Positions 19,766 through 30,991 of a stretch of 64,000 bases of DNA are shown here, piece by piece. The notes under the pieces are model-generated. The model had not been told where the DNA came from and ran no database searches. It worked only from the letters and a program-made list of their open reading frames with translations. Source of the stretch: Earliella scabrosa (lineage: Eukaryota; Basidiomycota; Agaricomycetes; Polyporales; Polyporaceae); NCBI GenBank assembly GCA_022605405.1, contig JABYQQ010000008.1, forward strand, positions 124,001 through 188,000. The letters run 5' to 3'. Numbering within the stretch: position 1 is the stretch's first letter; each line of letters starts with the position of its first letter. A program made the translations under genes and the position numbers.

Positions 19766-22700
19766 ATGACTGGTGCACGAGATGCACTCGTACGTTGCCA
19801 ATTTCCTGCACACCGCTCCGGAACTCACGGACGTCCTAGTGGGAGTCTGGCTACGACGAATCCGTCGAAGTGAACCAGCGCGCCCTTATAGACAAGGTTC
19901 TTGCTCGCTACTCTGGAGAGTTCACTGGTGAGCACCTGGATTGTTTAACCCAGGCCACTCCTACGAATGCCAACATACCCCGATAGTCTTCCGCGAGCTA
20001 CTCCAGAATTCGGATGATGCTAGTGCGACTGCTGTGGAGATTCACTTCGAAACCAAAGACTTTGTTGATAAGAGAAACTCCAAGGTGGATGGATCGGGAG
20101 AGGGATTGGCTACCTCGACCGACACTGCCTTACCCGACCTCAAGACCGCCCTGGTACGGTTCCTTATAAACATGAAGTCAACCTGATTGACTGAACCCCT
20201 GCCAGGTTCATCAGTGGACCTTCAAGAACAACGGAATACCCTTCAGAGACGAAGACTGGAGTCGATTGAAGAAGATAGGTTCGTCCTTCTCTGTACTGTA
20301 GCTCACATACCCCCGGCTGAGGTCATTCACAGCGGAAGGGAATCCCGACGAGGAGAAGATTGGAGCCTTCGGTGTCGGTTGGTGCCAAACGTTGCTTTCA
20401 TCTGATCGCTACCGCTTACGATGTATATTAGGCTTCTACTCTCTCTTCTCTGTAACGGAGGAGCCGTGGGTGTTCTCAGGAGGTAGGGAGCCCACAGTCT
20501 ATACCACCTGCGGATTAATCAATGTTGTCGCTATAGCTCAATGGATGAATCTCTATTGGAAGGATAAGAAAGATCAACTATTCGCGCGTCGCGGTGCCCG
20601 GAAGGATGCCGAAGGTGATCCATGGACAACATTCCAGATGGAACTGCGGGAGCCGGCTCCCATCCCTCAGCCATTCGACTTCACCCGTTTCCTTGCCTCG
20701 TCGATCACGTTTATGCGACACCTCCTCGATGTTAGCGTGTTCCTGGACGACAAGCGATTGTCACGATTGACTAAAGCACCTGGTGTGCCGAAGGCCCTGA
20801 GCTTGCCCAGGGGACTGAAGGCATCAAGTCCTCTGAACACCATGCACGTCAACGGGTTGCAGACAACTCGTGAGTCTGCGACCTAGCCAACTCGTCAGAC
20901 AGCGTCTGACCGCTGTTGGTTTAGCCTTATCCATCAAGGCGGAGGTTATGCAGTGGGTCTACATGGCCGGAACGGAGAAGCCCCAGCCGAAGAAGGAGCC
21001 GCCTAAGCCTGCGACTGGAGGCGGTGGTTTTTTCTCCTCGTTGTTCTCGTCTATCACGGGCTCTGGAGCGCCATCTCGGACCATGACCCCTACACCAGCA
21101 CCATCTCCTGTGCCTCAGATTGACCCTAGGACAATCGTGGAGTCTAACGTCGTCCTCTCGATATTCGCAGCCGACGTGGTGGTCAGGCTAGACAAGAAGA
21201 TGATCACAGAACTGAACAGATCCACCAAGAAGAACCCGCCCACGAGAATGAAATACGAATTGATCTATGTACGTACGACCCGGTATATGCCCATCGTTGC
21301 AAACAGCTCACAATCAAAGAAAGACCGGGAAGAAGGAGTATGACGACAGCAAGAGCGAGGATGAGAAGCATGGCAGAACAACAGGGAGCGTGTTCCAAGG
21401 ATTGCGGGCTGATATTGAGGGGTGAGTTTACCGCCAATGCTATCAAGCTGTCTGACCTCCATGGTAGGACTGGTCAAGCCAAAGTTTTCATTGTAAGTAA
21501 ATCGTGACAGTATCACGGCTCCGGCACCTTTATAACAGTCTATATGTAGGGCCATTCGACTGGTCAAACCACAGGTCTCGGAGGCCATATGGCGGCTCGC
21601 TTCATCCCTACAGTTGAACGAGAGTCCATCGATCTTGTGTCAGTATTTCATCATCGACTTAGAGCTTCTGCTGACGATTCATACATAGTGACCGCAACGT
21701 TGCAGGTGTGCATGTGTTTGTGTATTCATCAGAGACGTCGTACTGATCCGCACTAGTGTGGAACAAGGAACTGCTCTACGTTGGCGGCTTCCTGTCTCGC
21801 GCGGCGTACGAGATCGAGCTAGAGAATCTCAAGCAAGCGTGGAACGAAGCTCTAACAGCAGCACGAGCCAACGGAGCGGACAAGAGCGTACCACCTGAAC
21901 TGCAAGCCATGTTCCGGAATCAAGCCATCCATGCGCTGAAATTCTTCACCTTCCATCCGTCGACACCGTCCGCCGTCGTCTCGGCTGCGCTCGAAGAGGC
22001 ATTTTTCGCATGCGCTGCGAGTACATCTCTGTTCTCGGGCAACAAGTCGCCATTCCCAATCATGTCTACAACCGGCGTGCGGGATGCGTCTGAAGTCCGC
22101 TATCCAGATCCGTCCTTCTCAGGCTTCGTCAGGGATTTGCCTGTGGTTCCCGATGAGATCTTGAAGCAAGCCAAATCAATGGTGGACACCCTTCGAGCGC
22201 GCGGATTGATCAAGGACATTACCTTCATGGACGTCCTACAGGAGCTACGCAATCGTCCTCTCACGGAAACGGAAATGATTGCCTGCTTCAAGTGGTGGAT
22301 CGACATGTACACTCAAGGCAGCAATGCTCACCTCGACTATGTGCGCACGCAACTCCTCAATGCCGCCGTCCTCTCGATAGAAGAGAAAGACAGCAAGGCC
22401 GGGCAAATCATCCCCTTGTCTATCATCGAGAGCTTTCTCAATAGCAGGAGCTCGGGTGCGTTAATCCCGACAGATGGCCCGCTACCTCCTCATCTTCTTC
22501 CGGTGACAATATCGCGCCATTTTGACCCCTCGTCCCTCATGGCTGCTTTCGACTGGCGTGAGCTGAACATCATCGAGTGGCTGCGACACGTCACGAACCC
22601 TCCCGCCCCACATGACCCCGAACACGACGTGCACCTATCCCCACAGTGGGCGGAGCGCGTGCTCAACGTCCTTGCACGTGCAAGCCAGTCCCTCCCCAAG

Positions 22701-25700
22701 AATCGTCAAGATGAGATCACATCTATTTTGAGGGAACATGCGTGCATTCCCACTTCTGCTGGGCTGAAGAAGCCGGACGAGGCGTACTTCCAGAACGCGC
22801 ATGTCTTCCAGGACTTGCCTGTGGTCACGCTTCCCTCTGGTGCGGCGGTGAAGGGACCCATGGAAAAGCTGTTGCAAGCTATTGGCGTGCGGAAGCATGT
22901 CGATCTCCAGATCGTCTTCAACAGGTAGGTCGTAATATTTACTCTTTGAGGGACTCATTCTCATGGTGCATCTTAAGGATGATCAAGACAGGAGACTGGT
23001 CCATAGCGGATCTGATCAAGTACCTGGTCGCCGTCCAATCGACATTGACACCGACAGAGTTTGATCGCCTGAAGATGACCTCTGCTTTTCCGAGGGAGCG
23101 TCGCGAGGGTGAGGCGTTGCCGGAGGGTGCCAAGCCGCCTCGCCACAGGGCTTCCGAGCTCTACGAACCCTTGGATGTCTTCAGGGAGCTGAAATTGCCT
23201 GTGATCGACTGGGGAACGCATCCCAAGTGGAGGAGCAATTCAGAGGAAGGTCAGTTGATACGTACTTCCTGTACATTGTTGTAACTTACGTGTTGTCTGC
23301 TGTCCACAGCCAAGTTTTTGTTCAAGCTTGGGCTGCGTCGCTATCCACCCGTCGCTGAACTAGTCGGACTCGCTGCAAGCAATGACCAGGCAGTTCGTAC
23401 TGCCGCACTGAAGTACCTCCTCGACAACTACACGACACGCTATGCCGATTATGACCCTAACGACTTCTCGAATGTCGCGTTCATTCCTGCAATCAAGGGC
23501 GATACTCGCTGTCTAGCTCGACCCACTGAAGTGAGATTTCCATGCTATGCTCTAGCTAAACACGAACCCCCCCCCTCATGAGCATCCCTTAGGTCTTCTC
23601 CACACCAGAGTGGGCAGCGCTTGGATTCTTGGTTGTCGACCCATCTATCAAAGGAGAGGCGTTAATGCATCTCAAGATACAGGAGCACCCGCCAGGACCT
23701 CGACTGGTCAACCTACTCAAATCGACTCCACCTCGTACTGAGGACGTTGCGAAGCAGTGGTTTTCAATCCTCGCGAGTCGTGTCACCGGTATGTTACAGA
23801 TTTTGTCTAGCCCCGATTATGTTGAAACTAACTTGCCAACAGCCTTCTCCACGACCGAGTTGAAGGCCCTGGCACAGACACCCATCATACCTGTCAAGGG
23901 CGCGAACGGAGCGATTCGTCATCTTCCGCCGGTGCAATGCTACTTCAAGGGTGACTCCAAGGCACAGTTCCACTCCAAGCTCTTCACTTTCGTGGACTTC
24001 GGTACTACCGCGAACACCTTCCTGAGCGCGTGCGGGGTCAAGCATGAACCATCGGTTGAGGAGATCGCCAAGATCCTGCTTGACAACCCTCGACAGTTCT
24101 ACGCGCTAGCGGAAGGACGCGAGAAGTACGTCCAGGGAATCCCACGTGTCCGGTGGTACTGATCCTCGCTCGTAGCTACTTGACCGAGTTGCGGAACATC
24201 GCCGTGAACAGGCGCCTTATGTCGTCTGGTACCATGACGCGCATGAAGCGCTCTGCGGTTTTGCTGGGCTCTCGACGTGTCAGGAAAAACAAGGGACCGG
24301 TGACCATCAAGAAACAACCCGATGACCTTGGGGGAGAGCTGGAAGAGGAAGACTGGGAATATCAATACGACCTGCTCCCGCCCGACCAGGTCGTCATCGC
24401 GGACGAGACCAATGCGTACCAACTCTTTGGCGACGTTGTCTTCACTGCCCCGCAAGAAGATCTGCTGGAAGGTAGGGATGTCGATCAATCCGTGGCTATT
24501 CAGTACTCACAAGGCATCCACACAGAGTTCTACCTCGAGCTTGGCTGCAAACGACTTAGCGGCATGGTTCGGGAAGAGTACAACACCAGTAGCGAGGTCA
24601 TCGGCTCTCGGAAGGCGGCGGAAACCCGTGCGCTCATCTTGGAGCGTCTGCCCCTATTTCTGCACGAACACACCCACACCAAGACGCGCGTATCGTACTC
24701 GTGGCTGAACAACGACAGGAACTTCATTGTGAAGACGTTTGGGAAGCTTACGGTCACGAAGACGCTGCAGTTCGGCGAGAAGCCCGCTGCGAAGAGCCAA
24801 GATGCTTCTGCTGTTGCAAGACGCCTTGGACGGGGGCCCATTGAGCTTTGGTTGGCAGGGAACGACCAGGTCGATATGTACGAGTAAGTGCTGCTTCCGA
24901 TTGTTGCATTGATACAAACGCCGATCACTTTGTGTCTCCAGGGTGTCGACATCGATGTGTCGTCTTCTGTTCGACTCGCCGAAGGTCAATGATGCTTTGT
25001 TGTTCATGACCATCTTATCGACCGATCTACGGGCTCTCCGGAGAAGAGGCTACAACGGTATGCATTGCTTTGTGTCCAGATACGACTATGAATACTGATA
25101 GCCTTCTTCAGTTGATCGGATTCTGCGACAACAGAAGGCTGACCGACTTGCCGCAGAGGAAGCGGCACGGGCGGCCAAGGCGGCACTCGTTAGTCAGTCT
25201 GGAGCAAGTTCTTCCGCCGACACGTTGGTCTCTGCGCCCAGCAAGCCACCTGGCGGACCTCTTCCTGTCAAGGATGCGCTCATCCCGCACGAGCCACCTC
25301 AGACTAGTGCGGCAGAGGATGCTTCAAAGCAGGCGTCTCGTCCAATGAGCACCATCCGCCAATCGTTGGATATTTTCAAACGGAAACGGAAGGAGGATAC
25401 ACCTTTGATAGCAGGACCGTCCAGCGATGGTCCCGCTCTGCCGCCAAAGGAACCCCCACAGTCCGGCTCAGATGTCCAAACGCCCTTGCTTCCCCCTCCG
25501 CGTCCCGACCGTCCTCGCACGCCAAACCCTCACGCGACGCCGCGAAACAGCATAGGTGACTCTCCATTTTCTTTGCCTTTGTGTCGCAAACTCCGCTTAT
25601 ACTGGATACAGCTTCCAACATCGACCTCGCTATCAGGGCATGCAAGGAAGAAAGGGGTGACACACTGAGGAATAGGCAGCATATGCAAATGGTGAAGGAG

Positions 25701-26398
25701 TCGTTGAACGAAGGCTACTGCGATATCTCTGGACATCCAACTGATATGACCGTGGTTGGTGAGTACACAGCATGGTCGGCCTCCGTGGTCGGTGTACAAA
25801 GGCTCACTATGAATCAGGCGAGATGGGGGGCATCAAGGTCTTCGTTGCCAAAGGTCGGTATATTCGGTGTCAAGCGTCATTGCTCTCGCTGACCTTGTTC
25901 CAGACGTCCCCGACATGCGTACATTGATGGAGACCAAGAAAGAGTCTTTGGCTCGCTTCATCTACACGATTCGCCCGTTGCAGGAAGTCTATACCCTGCC
26001 GCCAACGAGTCTGCACATCTTCTACGATCGCGCTGGAGATCTGATCGCGTTCAATCGGAATGCAAGTCTCTTCCTCAACCTCAGGTTCTTCGAGCAATGG
26101 CGTAAGTAGTTTCCTTCATATGGAAGCTTTGTCAGATCCCTGAAAGGTCCTGATTTGCAGACGATGCGGAGGTGAAATCAGGGCAACTGATCAATGCATA
26201 CACCTCCTGGTAAGTTGTTCGGAGGTTCCTCCCCGTGGCTTGAATCAGCTGACCATGGATTTCTCTAGGTACTTCACTCTAGCTCATGAGATCGCACACA
26301 ACCTCGTTCAGGCTCACAACTCGGAGCACGAGTTCTACTTCTCTTCTATATGCGAAGCATATCTGCCTGCATTCATGAAGCTCGTTTCGGGCAAGTAG
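19766..26398 (+). CDS. Sacsin/Hsp90-like ATPase protein (DUF3684 type) with C-terminal HExxH
   Basis: A large protein of roughly 1,700-1,800 aa in some 20 exons. The first exon is only 24 nt (19766-19789) and splices to exon 2 at 19840. The N-terminal GHKL/Hsp90-type ATPase fold shows the N-box VFRELLQNSDDASATAVEI, the FKNNGIPFRDEDW block and GAFGVGFYSLFSVTEEP, all as in sacsin-like proteins. A long region of the family follows (for example WNKELLYVGGFLSRAAYEIE and VLQELRNRPLTETEM), then a proline-rich disordered linker around 25,200-25,550. The last exons end in WYFTLAHEIAHNLVQAH...EHEFYFSSICEAY, a zinc-peptidase-like HExxH with a downstream Glu. A chaperone or ATPase role is inferred from the fold only; whether the HExxH is catalytic is unknown. 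Confidence 0.8.
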
Positions 26399-26771
26399 AC
26401 TACCGTATGTAGTTGTTTCGAGCGCAATGGACCAGTCTGAGATGACCCTCCTACTTTACTTCCCGTGCATACATTGGCCTGTTCTTAGTGTTACTCACTT
26501 TGTCTCGGGATCCAATGTGGGAGGCCTCTGTATCTGCCTGCAAAAGGATGCCAGTCTGCGGCGTGCGCGGACCTTCAAGCTTCAAGGAGCACCTCGGAGC
26601 GCCCGTCAGCTAAATGGGCGCCAAAGGTACGATCCACGTGACATCTGTTCAAGACGCGTTCAAAAACGCGGCATAACTCAACACACGACCGTCAACTCGC
26701 TGCGCTCTACCCACTCTCCTACCCCCTTGCGGAATCTTGCACGACATCTGTTGCACGTCTAACTCTTGGAA
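26399..26771. other. Intergenic region upstream of the E2 gene
   Basis: No exon supported. Contains the promoter of the ubiquitin-conjugating enzyme gene; a short GACGCGTTCAAAAACGCG repeat-like stretch lies near 26,650-26,670. Confidence 0.4.
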
Positions 26772-27718
26772 ATGGAGCAAATCACCACTGCACTCGCGCC
26801 TCGTGCAACGACCAAGCCGTCAGTGGCGGGAGCGGGAGGAGACCCTGCCGGCAGCGTGACAAAACGGTGAGTCCTCCTCTTACGTGGTTTCTGGTTGGGC
26901 TGGTGTCGAACGCGAACTTGGCTGTAGGTTGAGCAATGAACTCATGACGCTCATGGTGAGTGTCACCACTTGAGGTCGATGGTGAGATATGCTGACTGCT
27001 CCCCAAAAGATGTCTTCGTCGCCTGGGATCGTGAGTGCTCGCTGGCAAACGCTGCAATTTTCTGGGTTAACCTTAGCGCACAACGTGTAGTCCGCGTTCC
27101 CGAGATCGGACGCAAACTTGTTTGACTGGGTGGGAACCATCGAGGGGCCGGCGGGCACGGTAAGTCCGCACTCGTGGATGACGTCTGGCTACCTGGTTAA
27201 GGAAGCGCCCTTCTTTTTGTGCCAAGGTGTACGCCGGTTTGAAGTTCAAGATCTCAATCAGCTTCCCGCCAAACTACCCCATGGCACCGCCTGCGATCAA
27301 GTTTGACTCTCCTTGCTTCCACCCCAATGTTGACATCACTGGCGGTGGTATCTGCCTTGACATTTTGCAGGTAAGGTTTCGCCCACCGGTGACCTCCGCC
27401 CGCTGACGCTGATGGTTGTGCTCTCAGGACAAGTGGTCCGCGGTCTACAGCGTGCAAACGATTCTCCTTTCTTTGCAGTCGCTCCTTGGTGGTAAGACAT
27501 TTTCCTTGATCTGTCCGTTTGTCCTGCTGATGTCGTTGTGCAGAGCCGAACAATGCCTCTCCGCTCAACCCGGATGCTGCCGCAATCTGGGACTCGCCTG
27601 ACGGTATGGATAGATCCTGCTTTTGGTGCGTTGACCTGGTGCTGACCGTATCGCGCCAGAATTCAAGTCGCAGCTACTCAAGTACTACCGCCCAATTACT
27701 GACGAGGGTTTGGATTAA
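26772..27718 (+). CDS. Ubiquitin-conjugating enzyme E2, UBE2C/Ubc11 type
   Basis: E2 enzyme that works with the anaphase-promoting complex to ubiquitinate mitotic cyclins and securin. About eight exons join in phase. The order [64 protein letters not shown] (catalytic Cys in GGICLDIL), [20 protein letters not shown] and EPNNASPLN closely follows UBE2C and its fission-yeast orthologue, rather than Ubc4/Ubc5. The N-terminal extension is disordered and Ala/Pro-rich, as in UBE2C. The MSSSPGI piece is a separate 21-nt exon (27009-27029). The C-terminus ends DEGLD. Confidence 0.92.
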
Positions 27719-28750
27719 TCGTAGAGCTCTACTCGTGTGCAATGTCTCTGTATCCCCTGTTGTCTTACCGCATGTCTCGCTATACACACTGCAGCCTCTG
27801 CTGGACATTACACCACCGGATTCCCCTCATCATGTCATACCAAGTCCCATGTACACAACACACCATTTCTCAATTCATGTCTTCGCATCGCCTTGCAGCG
27901 GTTCCAGAGCCGTGGTGGAAAATGGCGGTTTGTCCATGGTGTGATCTACCAGATTCACAGGGGTCGGAAGTGTCAAGGCTAGCCTGGCTCTCGCTGTCAT
28001 GACCTGACTCGCCAACCACTCCGACTATCCCCATACCGATACCGCCAACCGCGCTGAATGTGGAATGCACATCGCATGCACCCGGCACGCGCAGAAGTCC
28101 TGGATCGGCAATCGCGCGCGATGGCTGGAGCGCGTTGTCGCCAGCGGAGCTTGGCGATGCCTACACGACGAGCCTGACGACAAATTTCGAGTTGTTGGTT
28201 GACCTTCAACTTCCTGCACCCAACGCAACGTCGACTTCGCTGTCCGACAGCCCAACGGTCCTTCCAGACTTCATTCGCCCCGGTACGTCTGCATCTTGGC
28301 ACCGAGGGTCGAGCCGAAGGAGGGGCGATCATGACGACGGCGCCGCCATGGTGAGCGCTTATGTAATGGGCCCAGGAAGACTTTAGAGGGCGAGCCTGGA
28401 TTGATGGCAGTCGTCGACTTGGTCGCCCCCAGCCTCGTCTTCGCCCGCGGTGCTCGCTGTTTGCTGCTCTCCCTTGTCCTCATTCTAGTATCTACTTCTT
28501 CTGCAGACAAGCCAGGCTCGGTTGACCCGACTGCTGTCACCATTGCCTTCGCGTTCACGCCGCCCAGTTTGGCCGTAGAATAAGTGTCCGGTGCACATTG
28601 TGAGTACCCTTTGCTTTGCCACCTCCACAATCCAAACCCTTCGCGTGGCCAATGCAACCCCCCTTTTCTCCCGCATTCGCTCCCTCTTTTGCTCTTCTCG
28701 CGCAAGGAATGTACGCTGACAATGCTTTCGCTCGCGCTTTGCGCTCCGCG
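27719..28750. other. Stretch with ambiguous coding signal on both strands
   Basis: On the plus strand a frame open at about 28,015-28,386 reads as a plausible S/T/P-rich protein with DAYTTSLTTNFELLVDLQL, and a 60-codon ORF at 28,401-28,583 has a hydrophobic signal-like segment. On the minus strand an ORF at 28,271-28,705 is basic and disordered. No family, start or splice chain could be fixed. There may be one small gene here, or only UTRs of the flanking genes. Confidence 0.25.
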
Positions 28751-28753
28751 CCG

Positions 28754-28762
28754 TATTTATAG
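28754..28762 (+). promoter_or_regulatory. Putative TATA box of the orphan ORF at 28836
   Basis: TATTTATAG stands about 80 bp before the ATG at 28836. Transcription would start near 28,787 and give a leader of about 50 nt. Position and sequence only. Confidence 0.35.
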
Positions 28763-28835
28763 CTGCGTTGTTCGTCCGTATACGCTCTTCACCACCACAC
28801 GCTACACGCTTCAGACTTTACAGCATCATCACCAC

Positions 28836-29315
28836 ATGCCGCGCCGCTCGCCCCCCACTCCCCTCCGTCTGCACAACGGGCCCCTCCCGCCCCGGGGCCA
28901 GCCCAGACACACCCTGCCCTCGCTCCCGCGCCCGGCCTTCCACGGACCCGTCCCCGTCGTCAACGCAGGCCCCGTGCCCCGCGCCCGCATGAGCCACAAC
29001 GAGCTCCCGACGCTCGTCATCCCCGACGTCGCGGCGCCGACCGCATTCTCGACCATGTCGGCGATCGCGGCGCTGACCGCGGTCGAGCCGTCGTGGAGCG
29101 GGCCGAGCTCGCCGACGTCCGCGGGGTCGGGCTCGATGACGGCGCGCTCGCCGCCGTCGTCGAAGAAGAGCAAGGAGTTTGTTAGGGGGCCGTGGGATCA
29201 CTCGGGATGCATTCAGGTGCCGATCGACGTGGGCGCGATGCTGCCGCCGCCGATGCCGGCGGCGGTGAACGTGCGCGGGGAGGAGAGCGTGCAGGCGAGG
29301 AGATGGGCGGCATGA
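28836..29315 (+). CDS. Small GC-rich orphan protein, 159 aa
   Basis: An uninterrupted ORF with no need for introns, from ATG 28836 to TGA at 29313-29315. The N-terminal half is Pro/Arg-rich. The middle has a more ordered, Ala-rich piece (ELPTLVIPDVAAPTAFSTMS), then S/P-rich sequence with SSKKSKEFVRGPWDHSGCI and a proline-rich end. Base composition is far more GC-rich than its flanks and third positions are almost all G/C, as expected of a highly expressed basidiomycete gene. A TATA-like element lies upstream. I recognise no family. The antisense strand is also long and open here, which comes with the GC bias, so the strand rests on the TATA, ATG and stop context. Confidence 0.5.
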   Translation: MPRRSPPTPLRLHNGPLPPRGQPRHTLPSLPRPAFHGPVPVVNAGPVPRARMSHNELPTLVIPDVAAPTAFSTMSAIAALTAVEPSWSGPSSPTSAGSGSMTARSPPSSKKSKEFVRGPWDHSGCIQVPIDVGAMLPPPMPAAVNVRGEESVQARRWAA

Positions 29316-29704
29316 AGGTTGTGGAGGGATGGATGGGAGGAGGATTGCCAGTGGATTGTGATGGATTGAGGTTGTTCTCACCTTTCTTTGCGTACGCTTG
29401 GTCGTATGAGAGCAGCGATCTAGTCGCGTTTTTTTCCCATCGTGTGTTCGTGTGCGTCTTGTGTCGGGTGTGTCCGGGAGTTTTGCCGGTCGCAGGCAGT
29501 CGGAAACGAGGCGAGCGAGAGTGAGATACGACACCTGAACGATGGATTGCCCTGGATCGAGTCTACAATACAACTGAGCCCTAGACTGAGACCAAAGCAA
29601 GCATGACGAGTGGGGGAGGGGGGTGCGAAGAAATATTGGTGTAGGTCTCGGGCACTGAGGGGGTGGGACGACCACCCAGGCGAGACTTGCTATGACATGC
29701 CCCT
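29316..29704. other. Intergenic region between convergent small genes
   Basis: Expected to hold the 3' UTRs of the orphan ORF and of TMA7. No coding signal seen. Confidence 0.5.
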
Positions 29705-30120
29705 TCACTTCTTTCCGGACCTGGATACATTATGAGAAGGACGCAAACTTGGGAGAAAGTGAGGACGCACTTCTTGATACCGCCACCAGGAGCACCTCCT
29801 TCATTATCGCAGTCTCATCAGCACACCATCGTCGCCGTTATGATCTGTGACACCTACCCTTGGCAGCTGGGTCCACGATGAGTTCGTGCATAAAGATGGA
29901 GATAAAGCAGAGAGGATTCATGCGCACCTTTGTCGCGCGCAGCTTTGATAGCAGCCTCCTCTTGTTTCTTCTTCTGCTGGAAGGCAACGTCTTCCTCGTC
30001 GAGCTCTTTCTTATCCTTCTTGGGTGCCTACATAGAAACACGAGTTACAATAGGCCAGCACCGGAGGGAGGGGCAGTATACCTTGAGAGGCTTCGCCTTA
30101 CCGCCTTGCCTGCCGGACAT
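29705..30120 (-). CDS. TMA7: TMA7, ribosome-associated translation machinery protein
   Basis: Small, very basic ribosome-associated protein. Five exons: 30120-30082, 30027-29928, 29866-29858, 29798-29771 and 29720-29705. They give MSGRQGGKAKPLK, then APKKDKKELDEEDVAFQQKK and a Lys/Ala helix, ending GAPGGGIKKSGKK. Both ends are diagnostic of the TMA7 family, and the length (about 64 aa) is normal for it. Every boundary has GT/AG and the reading phase closes only if the 9-nt third exon is included, which codes for part of AAKG. The gene is too short and too split to show as a single ORF. Confidence 0.93.
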
Positions 30121-30991
30121 GGTTTGTGCTGAGCTATTAGCCGCCCGATGAACGCAAGGGCAAGGCACGGTTGATACGGCCCGGCGTGGGTTCGGATAGG
30201 CGCTTGAGTCGGAACCTTTGCCTTGTCAAGTTACTTTAGTACTTACTCGGTTACTCTGACTGTTGATGGTGAGTAGGTTCAACTGGGACCGGACGTTGAA
30301 TACACATACTGAATCTTCCGCATCGCAAGATTGACAAATCTCCATCTCCAGGGATGATAGTTCTGCCCCAGGAACTTCGAGATGCCGGTGTGAAGGGAAG
30401 TCAGCCGGGAGGGACTGGCATGGAAACTTGTGTCCACGAACCAGTCGATCGGAGAGGTTCGCGATTCGGCAACGAAACCCCAAGCAATGCGGTCGAAATG
30501 CTCCGAGCAGGGTGATGGCGGCGAGTGCCAGCATAATGTTGCGTCTGAAGACAAGGGTGGAGTACGAGGTTGAGTCGAGCGCCTGGGTGGGGCAGACGTT
30601 GTGGAGCAGTGGTGGCGGTGACAAGATGCTGCCTGTGAGGTTCGTGAGGTGATCGGCGAGAGAGAGCAGGTTGACTGTTCGACTTTGTTGGCTTCTGCGA
30701 CCGAATAAGCCAGATTGATGTCGCTCAGTTTATTCCCGGACCTTCTCCTGCACATGGTCAGCCATCCCCGCTCCTCTCTTTCCCCCACTCCCACTCACTC
30801 CCCGCCAGGCCGCATCCTCTCAGCCCGTCTCTCGCCCCGACGAGGCTCTCCCTCTCAGGCTCGAGCCGTCCTCTCTTTTGCAGCGTGCTGTATAGTCAAC
30901 TCTCGTTTCACCCGCCGTTCCTTGTCTCCGGGCAAGCCTCCCAATCTACCACGTTTCGGAGGCTCCCACTCTCCGCCGGACAATACCTGAC
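30121..30991. other. Intergenic region with a weak minus-strand ORF
   Basis: A minus-strand frame around 30,290-30,620 has a hydrophobic piece (NIMLALAAITLLGAF) in one phase and, in another phase, a protein-like run (DRIAWGFVAESRTSPIDWFV to NLAMRKIQ) ending at a GTATGT donor near 30,308, with an acceptor that would lead to a stop near 30,226. The parts need a frame change I could not place, and I recognise no family. The right end should include the amylase promoter. Confidence 0.2.

Noticed and set aside
28818..29708. 296-codon minus-strand ORF over the orphan gene
   Set aside because: Extremely Arg/His-rich, without a plausible start or domain; a by-product of GC-rich codon choice on the other strand.
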